The notes below the pieces were generated by a model. It was not told the origin of the DNA and made no database searches. It saw only the letters and a program-made list of their open reading frames with translations. Positions 50,081 to 58,911 of a DNA stretch of 64,000 nucleotides are shown here, one piece after another (the first letter of the stretch is position 1; each line of letters starts with the position of its first letter). Where the stretch lies: the NCBI RefSeq assembly GCF_009834515.1, contig NZ_CP019426.1, forward strand, positions 2,841,501-2,905,500, in the 5' to 3' direction. A program made the translations under genes and the position numbers. Source of the stretch: Pseudomonas sp. R84. Its GTDB lineage: Bacteria; Pseudomonadota; Gammaproteobacteria; Pseudomonadales; Pseudomonadaceae.

Positions 50081-53000
50081 CTGAAGCAGCCGGTGCGCAA
50101 AAACGTGAACCACAGGTCGCCGTTGTACCGTTGAACACTCTGGATGTGCAGGATGTCGGGCGCGGTGCGGCTCGATTTGATGCCTGGCTGCGATCTATCA
50201 GTGGCGATGTGGTTACGCTGGATCGTATCAAGGGTGTAGCTGGAGCCCTGCCTGTTGTCGGCAACATCATGGCGCTGGTTGATGCGCTTGGCGATATCGT
50301 GACCCTCACCAAAAGCAAGCAGCGCGAACTGCTCGACTGGGTGAGCCTGGGCATCAACCTGATTGGTGTCTTGCCCGCGCCTCCCACGATGGCTGCAGCG
50401 CGCATGAGCTTGCGTCCGACCCTGTTTCTTGTTCGTCAGGAACTGCGCAACAGCGTCAAAATGCTGTTGGGCGATTCAATGATTGAAGTATTGGTCGGTC
50501 ATTTGAATGCAACCATCGTCGGCACGATTGATGACTTCGTCAAACAAGCCCAAGGAAAGCTTTCCGGGATACTCGCTGACGCTGGAAAACTGGGCGAAAG
50601 CGCGGTCAGCGAAATTGCCAAAGGGCTTGAGGCCGTCGTCAACGGCAAGCTTGACGCGAAAGGCGATGCACGCGCGGCCAGTCAGAAAATCACCACGGCG
50701 GGCAATCAACTGCTCAGTGATCCTAAAGCGGCCATCGGGAACATTTTTGGTGCCGCCTTCAGTGCTTACAAAGCAGTAGGTAAGGGTGTCGCCAACAGTG
50801 CAGCCAGGAATCTGCTTCCGGATCAAGCCAAGAAGCTGGTGTTGACGCATACCGGAACCTTGCGAGCTATGGGGCCTGAGATAAAAACCCAACTGAGCAA
50901 GTTGGGGGATCCAGGTACACGTCATTCGATCGGCTGGTTATTGCAAATGCTCAGCGGTGCTGTTTTGACGTGGCGCAAGCGCCGTGGGCATGGTCAGAGC
51001 GCGAGCGTCAAACCCAATGCGACTAGCAAGGCACAACGCAAGGCCGGGGAAGGTCGATTAGAGGCCTCCAGTCATCAAGCACCGGCCAAAGGTGCAGCCA
51101 ATCCAAACAAGAACGTCGCTTGTACGGGGACCTGCCACAGTATTAGTTTTTCGCTGGGCTCAGAGCTACTTCGTCATATCGACTTCAGTCTGCCCGGTGC
51201 CTTTCCAATCGAGTGGTCGAGAACCTATAACTCTCGACTGGATGCCTATGACCAAGGCTCATTGGGTGCACGCTGGGTAACCGAACTGAGCACACGCTTC
51301 GATTGCCGAGAAGAGGGTCTGGTCTTTTTTGGCTCCGATGGCAGAAGCCACGACTACCCACTCCCCAAGGTCGGACTTTTTCACTATGACCCTATAGAGA
51401 ACGTCACGCTGATCCGCAGCAGAGAAGATCAGTTGCTGTTATGCCACGGCTTTGAGCGCAAGGAAACCTACGTCCGTCATGGTCGGCGCTATCTGTTGGC
51501 TGGCGTTGTACTTCGTAACGGTGCCGGGATCATGCTTCATTACGAGCATCGTCACGGTGACGAATCGATCCTGTCGGACTTGATGACTTATCAGGACGAA
51601 GTCACTCAAGTGCTTTCGCATCTGGGCACGTTAATTGATGATCACGGACGTCTCACCGGTTTGTGGGAGATCAAGGATGGCGTGCCTCAGCGTCAACTGT
51701 GCAGTTATCAATACGACACCTTCGGCAATCTGATTCTGGCCCAGGATGAAAATGGAGCCGCTTGGTCGTATCAGTACGAGCATCACTTGATCACTCGCTA
51801 TACCGATCGAACCGCCCGGGGCATGAACATCGAATGGCAGGGGCGTGGCGCCGACGCAAAGGCTATTCGGGAATGGGCGGACGATGGCAGCTTCGATACG
51901 CGTCTTGAGTGGGATGACAATATTCGTTTGACCTATGTGACGGACGCGTATGGCAACGAGACCTGGCATTACTACGACATCCTTGGCTATACCTATCGCA
52001 TCCGTCATCCGGATGAGCGCTCTGAATGGTTCTTTCGTGACGACGCCAAAAATCTGGTTCGTCATGTTCATACAGATGGAAGTACCGATCGCTTCAGCTA
52101 CGACGCCCGCGGGAACATGGTTGAACACATCCGCCCGGATGACAGCGTCGAGTACTACGCGTTTGACGACCATGATCAACTGATCAAAATCAGTGACGCA
52201 GAAGGTGGTCAGTGGCAAAGAGGGTATGACGACCGCGGCAACCTTGTTGAGGCGATAGATCCTTTAGGCAACAAGACGGAGTACGCCTATAACAAGGCCG
52301 GCCTGCCAATTGCCATCAAAGATGCCAACGGCAATGAAAAAGCGATCGAATACAACGAGGCCGGCCAACTGACCAAGTACGTTGACTGTTCTGGCAAGGC
52401 CAGCGCATGGGCGTACGATGCGCGTGGCCAGATGATCTGCTTCACTGACGCCGCCGGACAAAGCACTGAATACGAATACAGAAATGGTCAGCTGGTGCTG
52501 ATCAAACATCCTGACAAAACGGAAGAGCGTTTTGAGCGGGACGCAGAGGGGCGACTGCTGGCGCACGTTGATGCATTGGGGCAATGCACGACTTGGAGTT
52601 ATACCGCGGCCGGGTTCGTCAGTGAGCGTGTAGATGCCGCCGAGCAGAGCCTGCGTTACAGCTGGGACCGTTTGGGTCGTCTGGTTGCCTTGGAGAACGA
52701 GAACGAACAACGCGCCCACTTTCACTACGATCCGCTTGGCCGCTTGTTGGAGGAGAGGGGGTTCGACGGACGCACGACTCGCTATCAATACAATCCTGAA
52801 ACCGGGCGCCTGGATAGCAAGTTCAATGGCCAGCGTGTCATCAAGTTCAACTTCGACTCCATGGGGCGCCTGACTGATCGTCATGCAAATCTGGGCGGTG
52901 AGTCTCAAAGTGAAGCGTATGCCTATGACGGAAATGGTCGTCTGGTCATGGCTAGCAACGGCAACAGTCGCCTGAACTGGTTTCATGATCCTGCCGGCAA

Positions 53001-54765
53001 TCTTATTCGTGAACACCAGCACTATCTGGATCTCGACAAGCCTCTTGTCGCTGTCTGGAAACATGAATACGACGTTCTCAATCTACGCATAGCGACGGTT
53101 CGCCCAGACGGGCACAAGGTGAGCTGGTTGACCTACGGAAGTGGCCACCTTCTGGGGTTACGACTGGACGATCATGATCTGATTGCATACGAGCGCGACG
53201 ATCTGCACCGTGAAGTGGCACGCCATCAAGGTAATCGGCTACTACAAACCCAGAAGTGGGACCCGGCTGGGCGGCTTCAGGAGCAACTGCTGGGGCACTC
53301 TGACGACAAATCGACTCTACTCAAGCGCGAGTATAAGTACGATGCAGTGGGCCAGTTGACCGAGATTAACGACACTCGACGGGGCCCATTGGCGTACCGC
53401 TACGACCCGGTTGGCCGTCTCATCAGTGCCGTCAGCCGACTGGGCACCGAAACATTTGCATTCGATCCGGCCAGTAATCTGTTGGATGACGCGGTTACGC
53501 AGGTTCGAAGACCGCTTGATCAGGACACGCCGCGCAGCAAGTTGCTCGATAACCTCCTGCGTGAATACGCCGGTACTCACTATGAGTACGACGAGCGTGG
53601 CAATCTTATCCAGCGATGGCACAACGGAAGTTACAGCCGTATGCGCTGGGATCTGTTTGATCGAATGGTGAATTTCGACGATGCACGTTTGAGTGTCGAT
53701 TTCGCTTATGACGCGTTGGGCCGGCGCCTGTACAAAAACTCCAATGCTCACTACAAGGAGCGTCCAGAGGCAGGGTCTCAGTGGAATCACAACGAACATG
53801 CTCGTAAACAAAGAGAGTTAGGCTGCGGTTTTACGTTATTTGGCTGGGACGGAGATAACCTGGCGTGGGAAAGCAGTCCTGCTCAAGCAGATGACGGAAC
53901 GGGGAGAACGGTTCATTACGTTTTTGAGCCAGGCACTTACATTCCGGTAGCCCAGGCTGTTTCCAACGGCTCGATACAACTGTCAGGACTGCCCGATTAT
54001 GTTGGCGACTACACGCTCGACGACGATCCCTTGTGGAATCACCAACCGACTGTACAAAGTTTCGATGCGATTGCCTGGTACCAGTGCGATCGTATGGGGA
54101 CACCATTAGAACTCACTGATGAGAACGGTGAGATTGCCTGGAGTGCTCACTACAAGGCATGGGGAGAGGTTCGTGAGCAACGTTCCGCTCGAGCACAGCA
54201 GTTGGGGTTGGCCAACCCGATACGTTTCCAGGGGCAGTACCACGATGTCGAGACCGGCCTGCATTACAACCGCCATCGCTACTATGACCCTGGTGTCGGT
54301 CGATTCATAAGCAAGGACCCGGTAGGTTATGCAGGTGGTTTGAACACCTACGCTTACGCGCCTAACCCCACAGGCTGGATTGACCCTCTAGGCTTGACGA
54401 ATACCCCAGACGGTACGGGGAAAACCGTTCCGATGAACAATCTGGGTATTCCCGACAAGAGTCAATTTGCTCCAAAACCTGGCATTACAAAGCCTTACGC
54501 TCGAAGTTCGGCGTGTGGGCCTACTACGGCGCAAACCGCCTCGGTACAGGGCCTACCTTGTGTGGTGTGTGGAACCGTGGCGCCTAAAATGGTTGCTGAT
54601 CACAAAGATGCCTTGGTGGTGGAGTATTATCGAACGGGCACTAACGATGTGACGCATCAGTCCTCGTTGTTGGCTGTGCAGTCACACTGCCCCGTCTGCT
54701 CAAAAAAACAGGGTGGGCATGCATCATCGTATTCAAAATGTATGAAAACCAAGCTGGGAATCTGA
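50077..54765 (+). CDS. Rhs-family T6SS effector with C-terminal HNH-like toxin domain
   Basis: This is a 1562-residue protein. The first 130 residues include hydrophobic helical segments (GALPVVGNIMALVDALGDIVTL and SLGINLIGVLPAPPTMAAA) but no PAAR motif. A long Rhs/YD-repeat shell follows (about 370-1440) with repeated YDxxGRL-type units. It ends in the Rhs core signature RYYDPGVGRFISKDPVGYAGG and DPLGL at about residue 1440, the self-cleavage point. The 122-residue tip after this has Cys1495/Cys1498, AspHis at 1508-1509 and Cys1538/Cys1541, a pattern of HNH/EndoVII-type nucleases. The ATG overlaps the vgrG stop, and the immunity gene begins three bases after the stop. Base composition falls in the tip, as expected for an exchangeable toxin cassette. 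Confidence 0.92.
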   Translation: MTEAAGAQKREPQVAVVPLNTLDVQDVGRGAARFDAWLRSISGDVVTLDRIKGVAGALPVVGNIMALVDALGDIVTLTKSKQRELLDWVSLGINLIGVLPAPPTMAAARMSLRPTLFLVRQELRNSVKMLLGDSMIEVLVGHLNATIVGTIDDFVKQAQGKLSGILADAGKLGESAVSEIAKGLEAVVNGKLDAKGDARAASQKITTAGNQLLSDPKAAIGNIFGAAFSAYKAVGKGVANSAARNLLPDQAKKLVLTHTGTLRAMGPEIKTQLSKLGDPGTRHSIGWLLQMLSGAVLTWRKRRGHGQSASVKPNATSKAQRKAGEGRLEASSHQAPAKGAANPNKNVACTGTCHSISFSLGSELLRHIDFSLPGAFPIEWSRTYNSRLDAYDQGSLGARWVTELSTRFDCREEGLVFFGSDGRSHDYPLPKVGLFHYDPIENVTLIRSREDQLLLCHGFERKETYVRHGRRYLLAGVVLRNGAGIMLHYEHRHGDESILSDLMTYQDEVTQVLSHLGTLIDDHGRLTGLWEIKDGVPQRQLCSYQYDTFGNLILAQDENGAAWSYQYEHHLITRYTDRTARGMNIEWQGRGADAKAIREWADDGSFDTRLEWDDNIRLTYVTDAYGNETWHYYDILGYTYRIRHPDERSEWFFRDDAKNLVRHVHTDGSTDRFSYDARGNMVEHIRPDDSVEYYAFDDHDQLIKISDAEGGQWQRGYDDRGNLVEAIDPLGNKTEYAYNKAGLPIAIKDANGNEKAIEYNEAGQLTKYVDCSGKASAWAYDARGQMICFTDAAGQSTEYEYRNGQLVLIKHPDKTEERFERDAEGRLLAHVDALGQCTTWSYTAAGFVSERVDAAEQSLRYSWDRLGRLVALENENEQRAHFHYDPLGRLLEERGFDGRTTRYQYNPETGRLDSKFNGQRVIKFNFDSMGRLTDRHANLGGESQSEAYAYDGNGRLVMASNGNSRLNWFHDPAGNLIREHQHYLDLDKPLVAVWKHEYDVLNLRIATVRPDGHKVSWLTYGSGHLLGLRLDDHDLIAYERDDLHREVARHQGNRLLQTQKWDPAGRLQEQLLGHSDDKSTLLKREYKYDAVGQLTEINDTRRGPLAYRYDPVGRLISAVSRLGTETFAFDPASNLLDDAVTQVRRPLDQDTPRSKLLDNLLREYAGTHYEYDERGNLIQRWHNGSYSRMRWDLFDRMVNFDDARLSVDFAYDALGRRLYKNSNAHYKERPEAGSQWNHNEHARKQRELGCGFTLFGWDGDNLAWESSPAQADDGTGRTVHYVFEPGTYIPVAQAVSNGSIQLSGLPDYVGDYTLDDDPLWNHQPTVQSFDAIAWYQCDRMGTPLELTDENGEIAWSAHYKAWGEVREQRSARAQQLGLANPIRFQGQYHDVETGLHYNRHRYYDPGVGRFISKDPVGYAGGLNTYAYAPNPTGWIDPLGLTNTPDGTGKTVPMNNLGIPDKSQFAPKPGITKPYARSSACGPTTAQTASVQGLPCVVCGTVAPKMVADHKDALVVEYYRTGTNDVTHQSSLLAVQSHCPVCSKKQGGHASSYSKCMKTKLGI

Positions 54766-54768
54766 TTT

Positions 54769-55110
54769 ATGCAAAAGGCTGACGCTGTTTATCCGGACCA
54801 GGCGCAAACAGAAATCTGTAGCAAGTATGGAATGCCTGTGCAACCGCCCGAAGAGATGGTCGCGATCGCTATTGACTCGCTTGGCAAGTCGCCGATTTAT
54901 GGCACAAGAGTTCAATTGCCGGAAGACGGCAATATCAGCTGGTTTATTCACTGTGGTGAGTTCTCTGACGCGGATGACTTCTACAAGCCTGTCCATGTTC
55001 ACCACCTGAGTGAAATGTTGCCTCAGGTTGTGAATTATCTTTGTCTGCCCACTGGCGCAAAATTCATCATCGATACAGCCGGCTATGAAGATGTCTGGAT
55101 GGCTGAGTAA
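54769..55110 (+). CDS. Probable immunity protein for the Rhs toxin (Imm33-like)
   Basis: This is a 113-residue acidic cytosolic protein starting three bases after the rhs stop, the position of a cognate immunity gene. The segments YGTRVQLPEDGNISWFIHCGEF, VHVHHLSEMLPQVVNYL, LPTGAKFII and GYEDVW are a pattern I recall from proteins labelled Imm33-like. That family name is from memory and should be checked. It would bind the 122-residue nuclease tip and protect the producing cell and its kin. The coding sequence is less GC-rich than neighbouring genes, as is typical of exchangeable toxin-immunity cassettes. Confidence 0.8.
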   Translation: MQKADAVYPDQAQTEICSKYGMPVQPPEEMVAIAIDSLGKSPIYGTRVQLPEDGNISWFIHCGEFSDADDFYKPVHVHHLSEMLPQVVNYLCLPTGAKFIIDTAGYEDVWMAE

Positions 55111-55202
55111 GGAGTGTTGAAGCCGGTTCACCACCGGTTTCGCGTTTGATTGATCCCGTGGATCAATTGGAATATCAGCGGCTTGGTCAAAGGAGTGACA
55201 AC

Positions 55203-55466
55203 ATGAAAGACGCCATTCGCTTGGGCGACTCCACCACTCACGGTGGCAAGGTCCTCGAAGCCTTCTCGCAGACTGACCTCAACGGCAAACCCATTGCCGG
55301 GGTCGGGCACAACGTCAGTTGCCCGTTGTGCAAAGGGATATTCCCGATTGCCGAGGGCAGCAGCACCTACACCGTCGATGGCACGCCCATCGCGCTCGAT
55401 GGCATGAAAACCGCCTGTGGCGCTGCGCTGATTGCCAGTGGCCCGAAGGGTGCGGTCGTCAGCTGA
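55203..55466 (+). CDS. PAAR-domain protein (T6SS spike tip)
   Basis: This is an 87-residue single-domain PAAR protein that sharpens the VgrG spike. It has RLGDSTTHGGKVLEAFSQTDLNGKPIAGVGHNVSCP, with a Gly-His pattern and a cysteine pair (CPLCKG) at residues around 40. VDGTPIALDGMKTACGAALIAS follows, whose His and Cys ligands are expected for the zinc site. The ATG at 55203 has AAAGGAG eight bases ahead. It is the last gene of the island. The Rhs protein has no PAAR domain of its own, so the spike tip is supplied in trans by this gene. Confidence 0.92.
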   Translation: MKDAIRLGDSTTHGGKVLEAFSQTDLNGKPIAGVGHNVSCPLCKGIFPIAEGSSTYTVDGTPIALDGMKTACGAALIASGPKGAVVS

Positions 55467-55817
55467 GTGCTGTAATGCCGCTGACGGAGAGCCAGCGGCG
55501 TGGCGTTTGACCTTAGTGAAGAAATGTAATTTGAATGCAGTGGGCGGTAGCGGCTGCGGAGGAAGGCAATGACGTCAGGGTTTTCAAGCGAACTCAGAAC
55601 TCTCTCCGCCAGAGATTTACAACGTTATCCCTCAACTGTAATTCAAGGGAGGGCAGCATCACGTCACCGTCACACTTGGACTCCCGTTCAAGTGTGACGG
55701 TGACAAAAGCAAAGCCCAGGGACGAAAGGGCGAAGTGTTGACGTGAGGTCAATACCAGAATCTGGAAGCGAGCTTGCCCGCGGAATTGGCGCATGCGCAC
55801 CTGCCGGCCACGGCTTC
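55467..55817. other. Gene-free spacer with a large palindrome
   Basis: This 351-base stretch separates the T6SS island from trmK. I see no convincing gene in it. It contains the long inverted repeat at 55663-55704 and a short REP-like segment (gaagcgagcttgcccgcgg) near 55766-55784. Confidence 0.6.
55663..55704. repeat. Perfect 16-bp inverted repeat with 10-base loop
   Basis: The arms gtcaccgtcacacttg and caagtgtgacggtgac are perfect reverse complements separated by a ten-base loop. No T-run follows on either strand, so a classic terminator is unlikely. It could be a protein-binding site, an mRNA-stabilising hairpin or a repeat-family member. Confidence 0.75.
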
Positions 55818-56513
55818 TCAAGCCAGCAACTGCGCGATCCATTCAGCCTGTCGCGTGATCTCTCGTACCTTCGCCTCGGGCAAAGCCTGCTGCGCCCGGG
55901 CGAACTGACCGAGGGTCTTTTGCTTTTCGTTCAGTATGCGTTGCCACTTGGCCAGAAACTCTGGCCTGCGTGCCTGCATCTGTAGCGGGCCGAAGTACAG
56001 TTCCTGGTCGGAATAGCTCACCGGTTCGGCGCGTTCGGCGACGATGATTTCGTAGTCGAAGCGGTTTTCCCGCAGCACTTCTTCACTGAGGATGCGGTAG
56101 CCGTTTTCCATCAGCCACTGGCGCAAAGGTTGTTCACCGCCGTTGGGTTGCAGGATCAGACGTTCCTGGCCGTTGAGGTGAGCCTTGCCGCTGTCGAGGA
56201 TGTCGCGGATGGTTTCACCGCCCATGCCGCAGACGCTGACGGCGGTGATGCCGTCGTCAAGTTTGATTGCTGCCAGACCATCGGCCCTGCGCACACAGAT
56301 GTGCTGCTGCAAATCGTTTTCGCGCACAGTGCGTTCAGCCGCGTGGAACGGCGTCGCCGCAACCTCGCCAGCCACGGCCGCGCTGATCAAACCACGACGC
56401 ATCAGCGCCACCGGCAGATAGCCGTGATCCGAGCCGATATCCGCCAGTCGCGCACCGGCAGGTACGTGGGCAGCCACCCGCTCGAGGCGCATGGACAATG
56501 TCTGTTCGTTCAA
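55818..56513 (-). CDS. trmK: tRNA (adenine(22)-N1)-methyltransferase TrmK
   Basis: This 231-residue class I SAM-dependent methyltransferase modifies A22 in tRNA. The SAM-binding segment ARLADIGSDHGYLPVALMRRG is at the N-terminus, and VSVCGMGGETIRDIL carries the family-specific GMGG motif. ERLILQPNGGEQPLRQWL and NRFDYEIIVAE complete the pattern. The chosen start is a TTG at 56513 with AAGGGG about seven bases upstream, giving MNEQTLSMRLERV as in relatives. An ATG at 56492 would be a shorter alternative. It is a housekeeping gene outside the island. Confidence 0.9.
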   Translation of the reverse strand: MNEQTLSMRLERVAAHVPAGARLADIGSDHGYLPVALMRRGLISAAVAGEVAATPFHAAERTVRENDLQQHICVRRADGLAAIKLDDGITAVSVCGMGGETIRDILDSGKAHLNGQERLILQPNGGEQPLRQWLMENGYRILSEEVLRENRFDYEIIVAERAEPVSYSDQELYFGPLQMQARRPEFLAKWQRILNEKQKTLGQFARAQQALPEAKVREITRQAEWIAQLLA

Positions 56514-56636
56514 CGGCAACCCCTTGATGGCAGGCAAAGGGGTGCAACTCTGGCGAGCAACGTCGGGCCTGTCAAATCCCGGCGACGGAATTCAATGGCC
56601 CATTGGCCGCGCTTAATGGCCAATGGGCGCTGAGGT

Positions 56637-57686
56637 TTAGCCGGCCAACGTTGCGTTGTCGATCACAAAACGATATTTCACATCGCCCTGGAGCATGCGC
56701 TCGTAGGCGTCGTTGATCTGGTCGGCGCGGATCAGTTCGATGTCGGAGACGATGCCGTGCTCGGCGCAGAAGTCGAGCATTTCCTGAGTCTCAGGGATGC
56801 CGCCGATCATCGAACCGGCAATTGTGCGACGCTTCATGATCAGGTTGAACACGTTCGGCGACGGGTGCGAGGTGGCCGGGGCACCGACCAGGGTCAAGGC
56901 ACCATCACGCTTGAGCAGCACGAGGAATGCATCGAGATCGTGCGGCGCGGCGACGGTGTTGAGGATCAGGTCGAAACTCTTGGTGTGTGCGGCCATTTCT
57001 TCGGCGTTGCGCGAAACCACCACTTCATCGGCGCCCAGCGCTTTGGCCGCTTCGCGTTTGGATTCAGAGGTGGTGAACGCCACCACGTGGGCGCCCAAGG
57101 CGTGGGCCAGTTTGATGCCCATGTGGCCAAGGCCACCGATGCCGACCACGCCGACTTTCTTGCCTGGGCCGGCGTTCCAGTGACGTAGCGGCGAGTAAGT
57201 GGTGATGCCAGCACACAGCAGCGGCGCGACGGCGGCCAGTTGCGCTTCGGGATGGCGAATACGCAGGACGTAGCGTTCATGCACGACGATGTTTTGCGAA
57301 TAACCGCCCAGCGTCCAGCCCGGTGCGTCCGGGGTCGGGAAGTTGTAGGTGCCGATCATGCCGTCGCAGTAGTTTTCCAGGCCGCTTTCGCAATCATCGC
57401 AATGTTTGCAGCTGTCGACGATGCAACCGACGCCGACCAGATCACCGACCTTGTAGTCCGACACATGTGCGCCGACGGCCGACACGCGACCGACGATTTC
57501 GTGCCCCGGTACGCACGGGAATTGCGTGCCGGCCCATTCGGCGCGCACCTGGTGCAGGTCGGAATGGCAGATGCCACAGAACGCAATGTCGATCTGCACA
57601 TCATGGGCGGCCGGCGCGCGGCGGTTGATCTGCATCGGCTCAAGGGGTTTGTCGCCCGCGTGGGCGCCGTAGGCTTGTACAAGCAT
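56637..57686 (-). CDS. yahK: NADPH-dependent aldehyde reductase, zinc alcohol dehydrogenase (YahK/Ahr)
   Basis: This 349-residue zinc-dependent medium-chain dehydrogenase is nearly superimposable on E. coli YahK/Ahr as I recall it. The catalytic zinc ligands are in FCGICHSDLHQ and GHEIVGRV, and the structural zinc cysteines in CKHCDDCESGLENYC. The NADPH motif is GVVGIGGLGHMGIKLAHALGA. The ATG at 57686 has GAGG eight bases upstream, and its residue count equals that of YahK. An earlier ATG at 57719 adds 11 residues and is less likely. It reduces broad-range aldehydes with NADPH. It is divergent from the galactose dehydrogenase gene. Confidence 0.94.
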   Translation of the reverse strand: MLVQAYGAHAGDKPLEPMQINRRAPAAHDVQIDIAFCGICHSDLHQVRAEWAGTQFPCVPGHEIVGRVSAVGAHVSDYKVGDLVGVGCIVDSCKHCDDCESGLENYCDGMIGTYNFPTPDAPGWTLGGYSQNIVVHERYVLRIRHPEAQLAAVAPLLCAGITTYSPLRHWNAGPGKKVGVVGIGGLGHMGIKLAHALGAHVVAFTTSESKREAAKALGADEVVVSRNAEEMAAHTKSFDLILNTVAAPHDLDAFLVLLKRDGALTLVGAPATSHPSPNVFNLIMKRRTIAGSMIGGIPETQEMLDFCAEHGIVSDIELIRADQINDAYERMLQGDVKYRFVIDNATLAG

Positions 57687-57874
57687 GGGAACATCCTCGA
57701 TCGGTTTGTCGTAAGGCATTGTTTCTGCTTCAGCGCTGCGGGCACTAGTGCATTCCTGTGCAATCCTTGCCTGATCCTGTGCGTTGTTGTGACATTGCGC
57801 GGACAGACGCTCGTGGCGTTTGCAGGTAATCTCCCGATTCACTGACGACAACAAAATCAAAACAGGAGTCATTG

Positions 57875-58801
57875 ATGCAACCAATCCGTCTCGGTCTGGT
57901 GGGCTACGGCAAGATCGCCCAGGATCAACACGTCCCGGCAATCCTCGCCAATCCCGCTTTCCAGTTGGTCTCCGTCGCCACCCAGGGCCAGCCTTGCCCC
58001 GGAGTCGAAAATTTCCGTTCGCTGAGCGAGCTGCTGGAAAACGGCCCGCAGGTTGACGCGATTGCCTTCTGCACGCCGCCGCAAGGTCGTTTTGCGCTGG
58101 TGCAGCAAGCGCTGGCCGCCGGCAAACACGTGTTGGTGGAAAAACCACCGTGTGCCACTTTGGGTGAGGCATTGGCCTTGGTTGATCAGGCAGCAGAGCA
58201 GGGCGTCAGCGCCTTGTTTGCCTGGCATTCACGCTATGCGCCCGGTATCGAAGCCGCGCGCGACTGGCTCGCCTCGCGCACGCTGCAAAGCGTGCAGATC
58301 GACTGGAAAGAAGACGTGCGCAAATGGCACCCCGGGCAGACCTGGATCTGGCAACCCGGCGGCCTCGGCGTATTCGATCCGGGCATCAATGCCTTGTCGA
58401 TCGTCACCCATCTGCTGAAGCTGCCGCTGTTTGTCGAATCGGCCGAACTGCGTGTACCGAGCAACTGCCAATCGCCGATTGCTGCGTCGATCAAAATGGC
58501 TGATGCGCATCAACTCGATGTGCGTGCGGAGTTCGACTTCGACCATGGCCATGATGAGCTGTGGAGTATCGAGGTGCGTTGCGCTGAAGGCGTGTTGCGC
58601 CTGGATAACGGTGGTGCGCTGTTGAGCATTGACGGTGTGCGCCAAGCGGTGTCGGAGGAGGGTGAGTACGCAGCGGTGTATCGGCATTTTCAGCAGTTGA
58701 TTGGCGACAAGGCAAGTGACCTGGATGTGCAGCCGTTGCGCTTGGTGGCGGATAGTTTCTTTGTCGGCAGCCGAGTGTCCGTTGAGGCGTTTTACGATTA
58801 G
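57875..58801 (+). CDS. gal: D-galactose 1-dehydrogenase
   Basis: This 308-residue Gfo/Idh/MocA-family enzyme oxidises D-galactose to galactonolactone with NAD. It is nearly identical to the classical Pseudomonas fluorescens galactose dehydrogenase as I recall it: MQPIRLGLVGYGKIAQDQHVPAI, EKPPCATLGEALAL, and the catalytic GGLGVFDPGINALSIVTHLL. The ATG at 57875 has CAGGAG upstream. The neighbouring genes are an aldehyde reductase and an esterase, not the other De Ley-Doudoroff genes. It ends in a good terminator at 58872. No galactose transporter is visible in the window. Confidence 0.96.
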   Translation: MQPIRLGLVGYGKIAQDQHVPAILANPAFQLVSVATQGQPCPGVENFRSLSELLENGPQVDAIAFCTPPQGRFALVQQALAAGKHVLVEKPPCATLGEALALVDQAAEQGVSALFAWHSRYAPGIEAARDWLASRTLQSVQIDWKEDVRKWHPGQTWIWQPGGLGVFDPGINALSIVTHLLKLPLFVESAELRVPSNCQSPIAASIKMADAHQLDVRAEFDFDHGHDELWSIEVRCAEGVLRLDNGGALLSIDGVRQAVSEEGEYAAVYRHFQQLIGDKASDLDVQPLRLVADSFFVGSRVSVEAFYD

Positions 58802-58871
58802 AGCGGCGGGCAACGTAACCGGTCAATCGCTCTTTACTTTTTTTGCCTTGCCGACGCTCTATTGAAGGCAG

Positions 58872-58905
58872 AACGGCGGGAACTGAAAAGCTCCCGCCGT
58901 TTGAA
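58872..58905 (+). terminator. Rho-independent terminator of gal
   Basis: A stem aacggcggga / tcccgccgtt with a short loop is followed by tgaatttta. It is 70 bases past the gal stop and just before the convergent esterase gene, so it may serve both directions. Confidence 0.8.
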
Positions 58906-58911
58906 TTTTAC

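Noticed and set aside
46533..55466. Possible complete T6SS gene cluster
   Set aside because: Only hcp, vgrG, effector, immunity and PAAR genes are present; no sheath, baseplate, membrane-complex or ClpV genes are seen, so it is an orphan effector island.
55535..55741. Small frame over the 55663 palindrome
   Set aside because: Part of its translation comes from the inverted repeat itself, and no start signal or homologous family is evident.
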